Below, piece by piece: positions 1 through 10,904 of a stretch of 37,667 nt of DNA; positions within the stretch are counted from its first letter, which is position 1, and every line of letters starts with the position of its first letter. A model generated the notes under the pieces. That model was given only the letters and a program-made list of their open reading frames with translations, did no database searches and was not told the DNA's origin. Where the stretch lies: the NCBI RefSeq assembly GCF_900103955.1, contig NZ_FNIL01000020.1, positions 1-37,667 of the forward strand. Direction: 5' to 3'. The position numbers and the translations under genes were made by a program. This DNA is from Alkalicoccus daliensis. Its GTDB lineage: Bacteria > Bacillota > Bacilli > Bacillales > Salisediminibacteriaceae.

Positions 1-58
1 CACCAGCGCCAATGATAGTTGGGGGCTCTCCCCCTGCGAAAGTAGGACGCTGCTAGGT
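1..58 (+). rRNA. rrf: 5S rRNA, 3' part (5' end outside window)
   Basis: The first ~58 bases match the 3' half of Bacillus 5S rRNA as I know it: the CAGCGCCAATGATAGTTGGGGG segment region, the CCCCCTG complement that closes helix IV, and the GAAAGTAGGACGCTGCTAGG tail that forms the terminal helix with the missing 5' end. A strong terminator follows directly. This places the end of an rRNA operon just left of the window, as in B. subtilis, where an rrn operon precedes the yaaO-tmk region. The exact 3' end is estimated by alignment from memory. Confidence 0.92.
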
Positions 59-63
59 ACCCG

Positions 64-93
64 GCACTTCATCTGCGGATGAAGTGCTTTTTT
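64..93 (+). terminator. Rho-independent terminator of the rRNA operon
   Basis: A perfect 10-bp stem, GCACTTCATC with GATGAAGTGC, encloses the loop TGCG and is followed by six T. It lies immediately after the 5S rRNA and is the end of that operon. Confidence 0.92.
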
Positions 94-108
94 GTATTTT
101 AAAATGAA

Positions 109-126
109 GCTGCCTTGAAAATAAAA
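109..126 (+). repeat. 18-bp repeat shared with 37546-37563
   Basis: GCTGCCTTGAAAATAAAA; the reverse complement occurs near the right end of the window. It is followed at once by ACCGCAGGCGTGCC, which resembles the GCCGCAGGCGTACC module near 16542. Confidence 0.7.
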
Positions 127-190
127 ACCGCAGGCGTGCCTTTCTTATATCAATCCACTTTGACAGAGCCAAAATAAAAAGAATTCCTTA

Positions 191-814
191 TTAATCTAAC
201 TTTTCATGCGGTACAGAAAGCTTGTTTCTCCAGAGAATTAAAATAAGCGGACCAATCGCTGGAATAAAAGTAAGCCAAGTGTGGCGGAGCTGCCAATCAT
301 AACGGAGGATGTAATAAGTAAGCCATATGACTACAAGGAAATCGATCGTCATTACACTCACTAAACCTGAATTCATAAAAGCTTCTCCATAGGCAGAAAA
401 CGAACCAGCTATCCCAACCAAGTAAACTGCAATAGAAATAATCAATAATAAAATCAGCAGTAATGGATGTGTGATACCATGATGAAGCAGGCGCGGTCCC
501 CGGGCAGTTTCTTTATTTCTGCTGCCTCTGAATGCCATATAGGGAAGGATACTGAAAGCACCAAGACCAAAAGATAACAGGACGAAGGGCCAGGCTGGGA
601 GCCGGTATCTATCTTTTGGAATTAATAAAAGAGCGAAAATTACCGGATAAATTCCGAGCATAGAAAATACAGCTGTGACGAGTGGATCCACGCCTTCAAA
701 TTGTCCGGTTATTAGCTGCGGAAACGTGGGGCCTCCGCCATTTTCACCGCCCGGAGCAAGAAATACGGCGTAGGAAACTAACAATACAAATACAACAGCA
801 AATCTTTTTTTCAT
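191..814 (-). CDS. Unassigned polytopic membrane protein (207 aa)
   Basis: I do not recognise this gene. Starting at ATG 814 it encodes 207 residues with about six hydrophobic segments: roughly 3-22, 43-65, 73-95, 117-138, 150-172 and 182-200. The first segment runs into FLAPGGENGG, so it may be an anchor and not a cleaved signal. The layout and an LPY motif after the third helix faintly recall small DUF2834-like membrane proteins, which I cannot confirm. The ATG is preferred over an upstream in-frame GTG (835) because that GTG lies inside the Shine-Dalgarno AGGAGGGGAG. It is read against the following genes and occupies the place of csfB-xpaC-yaaN in B. subtilis. Function unknown. Confidence 0.75.
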   Translation of the reverse strand: MKKRFAVVFVLLVSYAVFLAPGGENGGGPTFPQLITGQFEGVDPLVTAVFSMLGIYPVIFALLLIPKDRYRLPAWPFVLLSFGLGAFSILPYMAFRGSRNKETARGPRLLHHGITHPLLLILLLIISIAVYLVGIAGSFSAYGEAFMNSGLVSVMTIDFLVVIWLTYYILRYDWQLRHTWLTFIPAIGPLILILWRNKLSVPHEKLD

Positions 815-930
815 ATTTACTTCTCCCCTCCTCACACTGGTTCTCTTATTTTTAGTTAATCAAAGCAAAGAAGGAAAAGCAAGATCAAGAGATTTTCGTT
901 ATAATTAGAGTAAGAAACGGAGGAGCGAGA

Positions 931-2346
931 ATGGACCAAACGAAAGTGCCGCTATATCATGCATTGGAAAAGCTGCAAAATGCTTCTTCCTATCATGTGC
1001 CGGGACATAAAAATGGAAAAGTTTTTCCGGGAAAATTTATAAAACAATTTGAAGCAATCTTGTCGCTCGATAAAACGGAAATCAACGGACTGGATGATTT
1101 GCATGCACCGGAATCCGTAATCAAAGAGGCACAGGAATTGCTTGCTGCTCTTTATCAGGCAAAAAGAAGTTATTTTCTCGTAGGAGGTTCTACTGCTGGA
1201 AATGCAGCGATGCTGCTGGCGTCAGTTTCCAGGGGAGATATCGTTCTCGTGCAGCGAAACAGTCATCAATCCGTATTTAATGGGCTGGAGCTTGCAGGTG
1301 CAGTTCCTGTGTTTCTTGATCCTGACAGAGATGCAGCGACAGGGCTGCCGCTTGGAATACATACAGAAACACTGAAAGCTGCATTGGAGGATTTTCCCGA
1401 AGCGCGTGCTGTTTTTTTAACGAATCCTACCTATGAAGGATATGGACAGTCCTTATCTATACATAAAGCCTTGTGTACCCATTTTGGAGCACTGCTTCTT
1501 GTAGATGAAGCGCACGGAGCACATTTTTTACCTGAGAATAATCAATGGTTTCCCGAAAGTGCTTTAGCTGCAGGAGCGGATCTTGTAGTGCAATCTGCAC
1601 ACAAAACACTGCCTGCAATGACAATGAGCGCCTGGTTGCACGCAGGAAATAATCATATTGCAGAAAATAAACTTCGGAAAGCACTGGCAATGACACAGTC
1701 GAGCAGTCCCTCCTATCCTTTGATGGCTTCGTTAGATATCGCACGTGCTTACGCGGCAGAAAAACAGGACTGGCAAGAATCTGCTCAGCTCATTAAGTCT
1801 GAAAGGAAAAAGCTCTCTCAATATACAGCCATCCTCCCTGAAAAAATCGGAGAGTATCGTCTGGATCCTTTGAAATTAAGTCTTCTTGCAGGAAATCATC
1901 CTGAAAAACCGGAGATGTGGCAGCAAAAAATGGAAACTGAGGGTGCCTATCCGGAACTTCGTTCCCCTGTACATTTATTATTAACTTTATCTCTTGATCT
2001 GCAGGTGACCAGGGAGATGTTTGCACAGCTGCAGCGAATATTTAAAGAAGAAAAACCGGCTGCGCTCCAGCACAAGGTCATACGCGGCAGTCAGAAAGCA
2101 GTGAAAACAGCAGCTTCCTATGAACAGCTGGAGCGTATGCAGGAAAAGGAAATAACGTGGGAAAAAGCGGAAGGGAAAATATCCGCAGATACATTTATTC
2201 CTTATCCTCCGGGCATTCCACTGCTGTTAAGAGGAGAAAAAATCACGAAAGAGCATATAACTGCTTACGAACATTTGAAAAAACGCCGGGTGCGTATAAA
2301 AGGCGATAAAAGTTTCATCAGTGTTTTTACAGACATGGAAGGATGA
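931..2346 (+). CDS. yaaO: Orn/Lys/Arg decarboxylase family, PLP-dependent (YaaO type)
   Basis: A fold-type I PLP enzyme of the Orn/Lys/Arg decarboxylase group, 471 aa, close to B. subtilis YaaO. Visible landmarks are HVPGHKNG at 22-29, the GGSTAGN phosphate-binding loop near 85-91, the cofactor Asp192 in [10 protein letters not shown], and Lys225 in SAHKTL as the expected Schiff-base lysine. The C-terminal part carries the small domain typical of the short, non-inducible class; the long N-terminal wing of enterobacterial inducible decarboxylases is missing. It is cytoplasmic. The substrate (arginine, lysine or ornithine) cannot be read from sequence; the YaaO/SpeA group is usually linked to polyamine formation. 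The start follows GGAGG. The stop sits within the ribosome binding site region of tmk, so the two are probably co-transcribed. Confidence 0.93.
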   Translation: MDQTKVPLYHALEKLQNASSYHVPGHKNGKVFPGKFIKQFEAILSLDKTEINGLDDLHAPESVIKEAQELLAALYQAKRSYFLVGGSTAGNAAMLLASVSRGDIVLVQRNSHQSVFNGLELAGAVPVFLDPDRDAATGLPLGIHTETLKAALEDFPEARAVFLTNPTYEGYGQSLSIHKALCTHFGALLLVDEAHGAHFLPENNQWFPESALAAGADLVVQSAHKTLPAMTMSAWLHAGNNHIAENKLRKALAMTQSSSPSYPLMASLDIARAYAAEKQDWQESAQLIKSERKKLSQYTAILPEKIGEYRLDPLKLSLLAGNHPEKPEMWQQKMETEGAYPELRSPVHLLLTLSLDLQVTREMFAQLQRIFKEEKPAALQHKVIRGSQKAVKTAASYEQLERMQEKEITWEKAEGKISADTFIPYPPGIPLLLRGEKITKEHITAYEHLKKRRVRIKGDKSFISVFTDMEG

Positions 2347-2353
2347 GAATAGC

Positions 2354-2986
2354 ATGAGCGGTACATTTATTACATTTGAAGGCGGCGAAGGAGCTGGAAA
2401 AACAACGGTGTTAAAAGAGCTTCATAAAAAATTAGCGGAAAAGGGCTATGATGTATTGGCAACAAGAGAACCCGGTGGAAGCCATATCGCAGAAAAGATC
2501 AGAGATATCATTCTTGATCCGGAGCACACGGCAATGGATGCTAGGACAGAAGCATTATTATATGCTGCATCCCGCCGGCAGCACTTAATGGAAAAAGTCG
2601 TGCCGCATCTTGCACGGGGCGGAATTATTCTTTGTGATCGTTTTGTAGACAGCAGCCTCGTGTATCAGGGCTTTGCAAGAAAAATAGGAGTGGAGGCTGT
2701 ACGCGAACTGAATGAATTTGCGACAGGCGGGATGAAACCGGATGTAACACTTTATTTTGACATCGATCCGGTGCAGGGACTGCACCGGATAAAAGAAAAT
2801 AAAGGAAGAGAAATCAATCGGCTGGATAAGGAGTCGCTGGAATTTCATCAGGCAGTAAGAGACATGTATCTTCAGCTGCAGGAAAGGGAACCGGAAAGAA
2901 TAAAAAAAATTGACGCAGGCCGTTCACTTCCTGAAGTAACAGATGCAGCCTGGAAAGTACTCTCTCAAAAAATTCAGTCAAACTGA
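2354..2986 (+). CDS. tmk: Thymidylate kinase
   Basis: Phosphorylates dTMP to dTDP with ATP, an essential step for DNA precursors. The 210-aa protein shows the P-loop GGEGAGKTT (10-18), the DR(Y/F) motif as CDRFVDSS around 94-101, and a LID region GREINRLD near 147-154. ATG 2354 gives the family N-terminus [13 protein letters not shown] and follows the GGAAGGA of the yaaO end by a normal distance. An upstream in-frame ATG at 2321 would overlap yaaO and add 11 unrelated residues, so it was not chosen. The start lies 7 bp after the yaaO stop, which implies translational coupling. A 130-bp gap with its own promoter separates it from darA. Confidence 0.97.
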   Translation: MSGTFITFEGGEGAGKTTVLKELHKKLAEKGYDVLATREPGGSHIAEKIRDIILDPEHTAMDARTEALLYAASRRQHLMEKVVPHLARGGIILCDRFVDSSLVYQGFARKIGVEAVRELNEFATGGMKPDVTLYFDIDPVQGLHRIKENKGREINRLDKESLEFHQAVRDMYLQLQEREPERIKKIDAGRSLPEVTDAAWKVLSQKIQSN

Positions 2987-3078
2987 TCAGCATAGTTTTC
3001 TGCACACGGGTAATTGTTTTTCCTGCAATAATTTTGCGGGTGAAATCTAACAAACATCGCATGTATATTAGAAATTCT

Positions 3079-3087
3079 TGTTATAAT
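3079..3087 (+). promoter_or_regulatory. Extended -10 promoter upstream of darA
   Basis: TGTTATAAT is a perfect extended -10 element (TG-n-TATAAT) about 33 bp before the darA start, in the only sizeable gap between tmk and rsmI apart from that before trmN6. No good -35 hexamer lies 17 bp upstream, which is tolerated for extended -10 promoters. Confidence 0.5.
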
Positions 3088-3095
3088 ACAAATAA

Positions 3096-3449
<354 letters not shown>

Positions 3450-3462
3450 TGGAGGCTGGACC

Positions 3463-4452
3463 ATGGATCAGTGGCAGGAACTTGAAGAAACACAACCGAC
3501 GATTTCGCGTGTCCTGCAGAACAGTGTAAAGCGGGACCGGCTGGCCCATGCTTATTTATTTGAAGGCGGACGCGGGACCGGAAAGCGCGCAGCGGCTCTG
3601 CTGCTTGCAAAATCTTTTCTCTGTGAAGCTACAGTAGCAGCAAATCCGTGTCTTGTCTGCCGGGAATGCCGGCGTGCAGAATCCGGGAATCATCCGGATA
3701 TTCACACGATACGACCGGATGGAACGACAATTAAAGTGGACCAGATCCGGGAACTGAAAAAAGAATTCAGTATGCGCGGAGTGGAAACACAAAAGAAAAT
3801 ATATATTGTAGAAGAAGCAGATAAAATGTCAGCAAGTGCGGCCAACAGCCTGCTTAAATTTCTTGAGGAGCCGGATGGAGAAGCACTGGCACTGCTGTTA
3901 ACTACAAACGCCTATCAGATGCTTCCCACAATATTATCTCGGGCCCAGGTAATGAGTTTTTCTCCCCTCTCACCAGATAGAATCATTAAAAAGCTTACAG
4001 CTGCGGGGTACCGGGAGAAGGATGCAGGAATCGTAGCAAAGCTTACTTCGGATTTAACAGAAGCAGAGCAGTTATTTGAAGAAGATTGGATCACACAGGC
4101 ACGCGAGAAAGTGATACAATTAATTGACGATCTTATCAGACGGCCGGCGGATGCATATATTACGCTTCACGAGACAATTATACCGTTTTTCAGTGAACGC
4201 GAGGATGTACAGACGGCGCTGGATCTGATGATGCTTTGGTATCGGGATGTCCTGCGTATGCAGGTAGGCCAGTCAGATGCGATCGTTTATATAGATCAGG
4301 AAGATACGCTTGCGAAACAAGCGTTCCAGCTTTCACAAGGGAAACTCGGTAATAACCTCCAGGCAGTAATGAATGCGAAACGGCGCATTAATGCGAACGT
4401 ATCTCCACAGCTGCTGATGGAACAGCTGCTGCTTCGTTTACAGGAGGGATAA
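3463..4452 (+). CDS. holB: DNA polymerase III delta' subunit
   Basis: Clamp-loader subunit that, with tau and delta, opens the beta ring and places it on primed DNA. At 329 aa it has the B. subtilis length. Domain I carries a P-loop-like GGRGTGKR, a zinc-binding module (C..CLVCRECRR), and the delta' sensor region LEEPDGEALALLLT followed by SRAQVMSF (the usual SRC motif is SRA here). The C-terminal helical collar domain follows. ATG 3463 has AATGGAGG a few bases upstream. It starts 13 bp after darA and ends 2 bp before ricT, so these genes form one operon. In B. subtilis yaaR lies between yaaQ and holB; here there is no room for it. Confidence 0.95.
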   Translation: MDQWQELEETQPTISRVLQNSVKRDRLAHAYLFEGGRGTGKRAAALLLAKSFLCEATVAANPCLVCRECRRAESGNHPDIHTIRPDGTTIKVDQIRELKKEFSMRGVETQKKIYIVEEADKMSASAANSLLKFLEEPDGEALALLLTTNAYQMLPTILSRAQVMSFSPLSPDRIIKKLTAAGYREKDAGIVAKLTSDLTEAEQLFEEDWITQAREKVIQLIDDLIRRPADAYITLHETIIPFFSEREDVQTALDLMMLWYRDVLRMQVGQSDAIVYIDQEDTLAKQAFQLSQGKLGNNLQAVMNAKRRINANVSPQLLMEQLLLRLQEG

Positions 4453-4454
4453 TT

Positions 4455-5282
4455 GTGCATCAAGTAATAGGAGTGCGGTTTAAAAAAACCGGGAAAATTT
4501 ATTATTTTTCCCCGGGAAATTTACAGATAGAAAAGGATGACTATGTTATTGTAGAAACGGCGCGCGGCGTCGAATTCGGCAAAGCAGTCATTGGAATAAA
4601 GGAAGTGGAAGAACAGGATGTTGTTCTACCGCTCAAACAAGTGCTGCGGCTCGCCACGGAGAAAGATAAACTGACGATCACGGAGAACAAAAAAGAAGCG
4701 GAGAAAGCATTCAATATCTGTCTGCAGAAAATTACTGAGCATAACCTTGATATGAAACTGGTAGACGTTGAATATACATTTGATCGAAATAAAGTTCTGT
4801 TTTACTTCACGGCAGACGGGCGAATTGATTTCCGGACGCTCGTAAAGGATCTTGCCGCCATCTTCCGGACAAGGATTGAACTTCGGCAGATTGGGGTGCG
4901 GGATGAAGCAAAAATGCTCGGAGGAATCGGGCCGTGCGGCAGAATGTTATGCTGTTCGACTTTTCTCGGAGATTTTGAACCCGTATCGATTAAGATGGCA
5001 AAGGACCAGAATCTTTCGCTGAATCCGACAAAAATTTCCGGTTTATGCGGACGGTTAATGTGCTGTCTGAAATATGAAAACGACACCTATGAATCCGCAA
5101 AAAAAGACCTGCCGGATTTATACCAGAAGCTGACGACCAGCTACGGTAAAGGAAAAGTCGTTGGTTTAAATATGCTGGAACGGCTCGTACAGGTGGAAAT
5201 TTTCGAGTCAAAGCAGGTTATAGAATATACGCTGGATGAACTCCTGGAAGAAGGAGCGATCGCCGCGCAGACCACGAAGTAA
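4455..5282 (+). CDS. ricT: RicT/YaaT, PSP1-domain accessory factor of RNase Y
   Basis: A 275-aa PSP1-domain protein beginning at GTG 4455. The domain shows RFKKTGKIYYFSPGNLQ at the start and two conserved cysteine-rich blocks, GGIGPCGRMLCC and GLCGRLMCCLKYE (about residues 155-210). In B. subtilis RicT forms a complex with RicA (YmcA) and RicF (YlbF), binds Fe-S clusters through such cysteines, and directs RNase Y cleavage of operon mRNAs; the same complex influences Spo0A phosphorylation. Keeping it while losing the neighbouring sporulation genes suggests the mRNA-processing role is what is selected. It sits between holB and yabA as in relatives, with a 2-bp gap upstream and about 15 bp downstream. 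Confidence 0.94.
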   Translation: MHQVIGVRFKKTGKIYYFSPGNLQIEKDDYVIVETARGVEFGKAVIGIKEVEEQDVVLPLKQVLRLATEKDKLTITENKKEAEKAFNICLQKITEHNLDMKLVDVEYTFDRNKVLFYFTADGRIDFRTLVKDLAAIFRTRIELRQIGVRDEAKMLGGIGPCGRMLCCSTFLGDFEPVSIKMAKDQNLSLNPTKISGLCGRLMCCLKYENDTYESAKKDLPDLYQKLTTSYGKGKVVGLNMLERLVQVEIFESKQVIEYTLDELLEEGAIAAQTTK

Positions 5283-5297
5283 TGAGGTGTGGGCATC

Positions 5298-5657
5298 GTG
5301 AACAAAAAAGAAATTTTTACCCGCGTCAGCCAGATGGAAGAACGGATCGGCGGACTTCATCATGAGCTTGGAGAGCTGAAAGATCAGCTGGCGGAGCTGC
5401 TGGAGGAAAATACACACCTGCAGATGGAAAACAAACATCTGCGGGACCGTATGAACCAGGAGGCGGCAGAAGAGGAAAACAAGCCGGGACAGGTAGTAGC
5501 TGCAGAAGCGAGGATTAAACCTGGATTCGGTGAGGGCTATGACAATCTGGCCCGCCTGTATCAGGAAGGGTTTCACATCTGTAATCTTCATTACGGCAGT
5601 ATTCGTAAAGAAGGGGACTGTCTGTTCTGCCTTTCCTTTTTAAATCGGCCGGAATAG
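5298..5657 (+). CDS. yabA: Replication initiation control protein YabA
   Basis: Negative regulator of DnaA that also contacts the DnaN clamp, limiting initiation to once per cycle. The protein has a coiled coil (about residues 8-60, rich in Glu/Gln/Leu, with [18 protein letters not shown]), a short linker, and the C-terminal zinc-binding domain with [22 protein letters not shown]. Choosing GTG 5298 gives 119 aa and an MNKKE start as in B. subtilis, with GAGGTG 9 bp upstream; an earlier in-frame GTG at 5289 is part of that region and is less likely. A terminator follows immediately, closing the darA-yabA operon. Confidence 0.95.
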   Translation: MNKKEIFTRVSQMEERIGGLHHELGELKDQLAELLEENTHLQMENKHLRDRMNQEAAEEENKPGQVVAAEARIKPGFGEGYDNLARLYQEGFHICNLHYGSIRKEGDCLFCLSFLNRPE

Positions 5658-5667
5658 CATGGATATC

Positions 5668-5698
5668 AAAAACGTCCCGGAAAGAGGGGGCGTTTTTT
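5668..5698 (+). terminator. Terminator after yabA
   Basis: The stem AAAAACGTCCC with GGGGGCGTTTTT, loop GGAAAGA, runs into seven T. It lies between yabA and trmN6, so trmN6 depends on readthrough or on a promoter I do not see. Confidence 0.8.
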
Positions 5699-5717
5699 TG
5701 CGGAAGGAGTGTGAAAA

Positions 5718-6464
5718 ATGACAGTGTCTGCTGAAGAGCGCCAGGATTTTCTGCCGGGGAATGAAAGAATGATCCACCAGCGGAGTGATATATTTTCCTA
5801 TTCGATGGATGCGGTGCTGCTTGCGAAATTCGCCAGAGTCAGTGGAGCAAAACGGATCATAGATCTGTGTGCAGGGACCGGAGCCGTGCCGTTAATGCTG
5901 AGTCTTCGTACGAAAGCGAAAATAGAAGCAATGGAATTACAGCCGCTTCTCTGCGGGCTGTTCGAACGATCCATCATCACAAATGAACTGAGCAGGCAGA
6001 TCTCTGTTAAGGAAGGAGATCTGCGTATTTTACAGGGAATGGAACTTGGGAAATATGATCTTGTTACCTGTAACCCCCCATATTTTCCGGTAACTGCTGC
6101 AAAAGGCGTGAATGAAAATGAATGGAAAACGATTGCCCGTCATGAAGTTTCCTGTACGCTGACAGACGCCGTGGCTGCGGCTGCCGCATTGGTAAAATCA
6201 AAAGGAAAAGTTGCTTTTGTACACCGCCCGGAGCGGGCAGCAGAAATCTTTGCAATAATGAACCAATACCATCTGGCGCCGAAACGGATTAAATACGTCC
6301 ATCCAAAGCTTACAAAAGCAGCAAATATCGTACTCATTGAAGCAGTAAAAGATGGAAATCCAGGGTTAACAACAGAAGCTCCCTGGGTAGTTTACGCAGA
6401 AGACGGCACTTATCAAAAAGAATTTTATAAAGAATATTTTGAAGGGGGGCGCACAAATGAATGA
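5718..6464 (+). CDS. trmN6: tRNA1(Val) (adenine-37-N6)-methyltransferase type enzyme (YabB)
   Basis: A 248-aa SAM-dependent methyltransferase of the TrmN6/YfiC family, which modifies A37 in the anticodon loop of tRNA-Val. Motif I is IIDLCAGTGAVPLML (about 49-63), and the catalytic N6-adenine motif is CNPPYFPV (about 117-124). The N-terminal stretch with SDIFSYSMDAVLLAKFA is typical. The start follows GGAAGGAGTG. Its last 8 bases overlap the rsmI start. In B. subtilis the small GIY-YIG gene yazA lies between yabB and rsmI; it is absent here and the two genes are fused into an overlap. Confidence 0.93.
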   Translation: MTVSAEERQDFLPGNERMIHQRSDIFSYSMDAVLLAKFARVSGAKRIIDLCAGTGAVPLMLSLRTKAKIEAMELQPLLCGLFERSIITNELSRQISVKEGDLRILQGMELGKYDLVTCNPPYFPVTAAKGVNENEWKTIARHEVSCTLTDAVAAAAALVKSKGKVAFVHRPERAAEIFAIMNQYHLAPKRIKYVHPKLTKAANIVLIEAVKDGNPGLTTEAPWVVYAEDGTYQKEFYKEYFEGGRTNE

Positions 6465-7338
6465 GCAAAGAAGCTTTATGGATAAAGAAGCGGCAGGAAA
6501 AATTACACTTGTCCCCACGCCGATAGGAAACCTGGATGATATGACCTATAGAGCAGTCAAAACACTGCAGGAAGCAGATGTTATCGCAGCAGAAGATACC
6601 CGCCATACCAAAAAGCTCTGTCATGTTTTTGAGATCGCTACTCCGCTGGTCAGCTATCACGAACATAATAAAAGATCCCGTGGGGAAGAACTGTTAGCGA
6701 GAGTGCGGTCGGGAGAACATGTGGCTGTAGTCAGCGATGCGGGAATGCCTGCTGTTTCAGACCCGGGAGCAGAGCTTGTATATGCGGCGAAGGCGGAAGG
6801 ACTGCCGGTCATTGCACTGCCTGGAGCTAATGCAGCACTTACGTCTCTGATTGCTTCTGGTCTCCCCACCGACTCCTTTACTTTTATAGGATTTGTCGAT
6901 CGAAAGAAGAAGAAGCGGAAGCAGGTGTTAACTTCATGGCAGGCGGTTCCTTCCACATTACTTTTTTATGAGTCGCCTCACCGGCTGAAAGAAATGCTCG
7001 AAGCTTCACTGGAAGTGCTGGGAGATCGCAGAGCTGCGATAGGACGGGAACTGACAAAGCAGTATGAAACGATTATTACCGGCACACTTGCCGAACTGGT
7101 GAACTGGGCGGAAGACCTGGAAATTAAGGGCGAGTGTGTGCTCCTGATAGAAGGTGCGTCAGAGGAAGAACAGGAAGCAGCAGAGGGCACTGCATGGTGG
7201 GAGCCGCTGAGTGTAGTCGAACATGTGGAAAAGTATATAGAAGCAGGAGAGAAATCAAAACAGGCGATTAAGTTAACTGCAATAGACCGGGACCTTCCAA
7301 AACGGGATGTATATCAGGCCTATCATATAGAAAAATAG
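6457..7338 (+). CDS. rsmI: 16S rRNA (cytidine-1402-2'-O)-methyltransferase
   Basis: RsmI adds the 2'-O-methyl group to C1402 in the ribosomal P site. The 293-aa tetrapyrrole-methylase-fold protein shows TPIGNLDDMT near the N-terminus, EADVIAAEDTRHTKKL, the SAM-binding SDAGMPAVSDPG, and PGANAALTSLIASGLPTDSFTFIGF. ATG 6457 is preferred over an ATG at 6439 because AAGGGGGG lies directly upstream of 6457. It overlaps trmN6 by 8 bp, so the two are translationally coupled. A bidirectional terminator follows, shared with the convergent abrB. Confidence 0.95.
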   Translation: MNEQRSFMDKEAAGKITLVPTPIGNLDDMTYRAVKTLQEADVIAAEDTRHTKKLCHVFEIATPLVSYHEHNKRSRGEELLARVRSGEHVAVVSDAGMPAVSDPGAELVYAAKAEGLPVIALPGANAALTSLIASGLPTDSFTFIGFVDRKKKKRKQVLTSWQAVPSTLLFYESPHRLKEMLEASLEVLGDRRAAIGRELTKQYETIITGTLAELVNWAEDLEIKGECVLLIEGASEEEQEAAEGTAWWEPLSVVEHVEKYIEAGEKSKQAIKLTAIDRDLPKRDVYQAYHIEK

Positions 7339-7362
7339 ATAAAAACTGCAGAAGATAGAAAA

Positions 7363-7392
7363 AGAGGACAGCCGAATCGGCTGCCCTCTCTT
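7363..7392. terminator. Bidirectional terminator between rsmI and abrB
   Basis: The hairpin AGAGGACAGCC/GGCTGCCCTCT lies between the convergent rsmI and abrB. Read on the minus strand it is followed by TTTTTCT, a good terminator for abrB; on the plus strand the T tract (CTTTCT) is weaker but probably still serves rsmI. Confidence 0.8.
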
Positions 7393-7414
7393 TCTGCCCA
7401 ATAATTTAAATCTC

Positions 7415-7702
7415 TTAGTTTTCCTGCTTGGAGATATACTCTTCCAAGTCTTTGATGATTTCTTTTGCGCCCATCGGACTCAAAATGATTTTTCCTTTTG
7501 CTAAAGACAAGTTATCATCAGATACTTCCCCAGTTACCTGACAAGTCATGTTCGGCTTGTACTTTTTAAGCACAATACGGTCATCGTCTACATAAATTTC
7601 CAGAGCATCTTTCTCTGCAATATCCAGTGTACGACGAAGTTCGATTGGAATAACTACGCGCCCCAATTCATCAACTTTTCTTACGATTCCTGTAGATTTC
7701 AT
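7415..7702 (-). CDS. abrB: Transition-state regulator AbrB
   Basis: A 95-aa DNA-binding protein of the AbrB swapped-hairpin family. The N-terminal domain MKSTGIVRKVDELGRVVIPI...LRRTLDI is essentially that of B. subtilis AbrB, with the conserved arginines used for DNA contact, and a C-terminal dimerisation segment follows. AbrB forms tetramers and represses many post-exponential genes until Spo0A represses abrB. It is on the minus strand between rsmI and metS exactly as in B. subtilis. The Shine-Dalgarno AGAGGGG is about 9 bp upstream of the ATG. Its promoter and a Spo0A box are visible. Conservation of this gene in a region stripped of sporulation genes suggests AbrB controls non-sporulation targets here. 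Confidence 0.97.
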   Translation of the reverse strand: MKSTGIVRKVDELGRVVIPIELRRTLDIAEKDALEIYVDDDRIVLKKYKPNMTCQVTGEVSDDNLSLAKGKIILSPMGAKEIIKDLEEYISKQEN

Positions 7703-7763
7703 GTTAAAAATCCCCTCTCTTCTAACTAAATTGTCCTACCCTCAGAATATCGAAACGCCATGA

Positions 7764-7772
7764 TTCGACAAA
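7764..7772 (-). promoter_or_regulatory. Spo0A box in the abrB promoter region
   Basis: Minus strand TTTGTCGAA is a perfect match to the Spo0A box core (TGTCGAA). It lies about 8-16 nt downstream of the expected abrB start, the same place and context (TTTGTCGAAT-ATG) as the Spo0A site that represses abrB in B. subtilis. Inference: phosphorylated Spo0A still represses abrB in this organism. Confidence 0.72.
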
Positions 7773-7786
7773 TTTCTGTTAAGAGT

Positions 7787-7815
7787 ATAATACCAATACT
7801 TCCAAATGAAGTCAA
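7787..7815 (-). promoter_or_regulatory. SigA-type promoter of abrB
   Basis: On the minus strand TTGACT (7815-7810) and TATTAT (7792-7787) are separated by exactly 17 bp. Transcription would begin near 7780, leaving a leader of about 75 nt before abrB. Confidence 0.8.
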
Positions 7816-8480
7816 TTAAAAACTAACAAAAACTATTAATTATTTCCTTTTTCTCTCAATCCTGTTAATTACTCAAGGTGATTAAGATGAAAAAAGAGGA
7901 CTGTGTCGTAATTTTATTTATCTGGCTTCGACTTTTTGCGCAGTGCCGACGGGACATCAATGAAGCTGTCACTAATATTGGAGTGGAAAAAAGCTTAAGG
8001 GTACCTTGATTTACTTGTTTCGACAAAATACTAAAGACATCCACCATACAATAATACAATGTTTCAGCGAAGCGGTAAGCAATCACCTTTGTCGAAAAAT
8101 GACTTTATCAATCATGCTTCTGTTTCCTGCTGTTACAAGATTTACTGTAGTGCGAACTCCACTTACTAGTGATGCTCTTATAATAAACAATATTGTCACA
8201 AAAATACAATAACTTGCTCATTCATGAAGATATTTCTATTACTTTCCATATACAGAGGATAAAGTACAAATAGATCATGGCTGTTGATAATCCATTTATT
8301 TGAAAAAACGCCGTTAGTTTCCGGTAATGGAGTGTCTGCTGTTTCTATTTCTTCATTTGCCGGGGAGAAAAATTTCAGCTTCCCTGGAAGAGCACTGAAG
8401 ATATTTATGAAGCCGTGCAGAATTAGAATTACCGGGAAGCCAGCAAAAGAAGGGTCGGTACTTATCAACCCGCACGCTGG
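7816..8480. other. Non-coding gap between abrB and metS promoters
   Basis: About 660 bp with no convincing gene. Several short open frames on both strands (60-90 codons) lack a Shine-Dalgarno, use poor starts and resemble no family I know. The stretch holds a 10-bp inverted repeat, TTTCGACAAA (8018-8027) and TTTGTCGAAA (8088-8097), each containing the Spo0A box core. The start of the AT-rich stretch near 7893 (GAGGACTGTGTCG) vaguely recalls the end of an insertion element, but no matching end or transposase was found. Confidence 0.5.
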
Positions 8481-8509
8481 TTGACATTCGCAGGAGCATT
8501 CGGTATATT
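8481..8509 (+). promoter_or_regulatory. SigA promoter of the metS leader
   Basis: TTGACA (8481-8486) and TATATT (8504-8509) with a 17-bp spacer. Transcription would start near 8516, about 30 nt ahead of the T-box stem I, which fits a T-box leader transcript. Confidence 0.82.
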
Positions 8510-8539
8510 TTCAAGGAGAGAAACTATCATAATAGAAGC

Positions 8540-10845
<2,306 letters not shown>

Positions 10846-10852
10846 ATCAAGA

Positions 10853-10887
10853 AAGGGACGGGACCAAAAATGGTTTCGTTCCTTTTT
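10853..10887 (+). terminator. Terminator after metS
   Basis: AAGGGACGGGACCA pairs with TGGTTTCGTTCCTT (14 bp with several G-T pairs), loop AAAA, followed by TTT. It lies between metS and tatD. Confidence 0.8.
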
Positions 10888-10904
10888 CCAAGGGAGAGAA
10901 CGGA

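Noticed and set aside
841-930. SigA promoter for yaaO
   Set aside because: TATAAT at 900-905 is good but there is no -35 hexamer or TGn extension, so support is too weak for a feature.
7865-8212. Open frames on both strands in the abrB-metS gap, and an IS-like end (GAGGACTGTGTCG)
   Set aside because: No ribosome binding site, no family resemblance, and no second terminal repeat or transposase fragment that I can recognise.
8196-8484. Overlapping 66- and 90-codon open frames just before the metS promoter
   Set aside because: Both lack a plausible start signal and share the same DNA on opposite strands; more likely chance.
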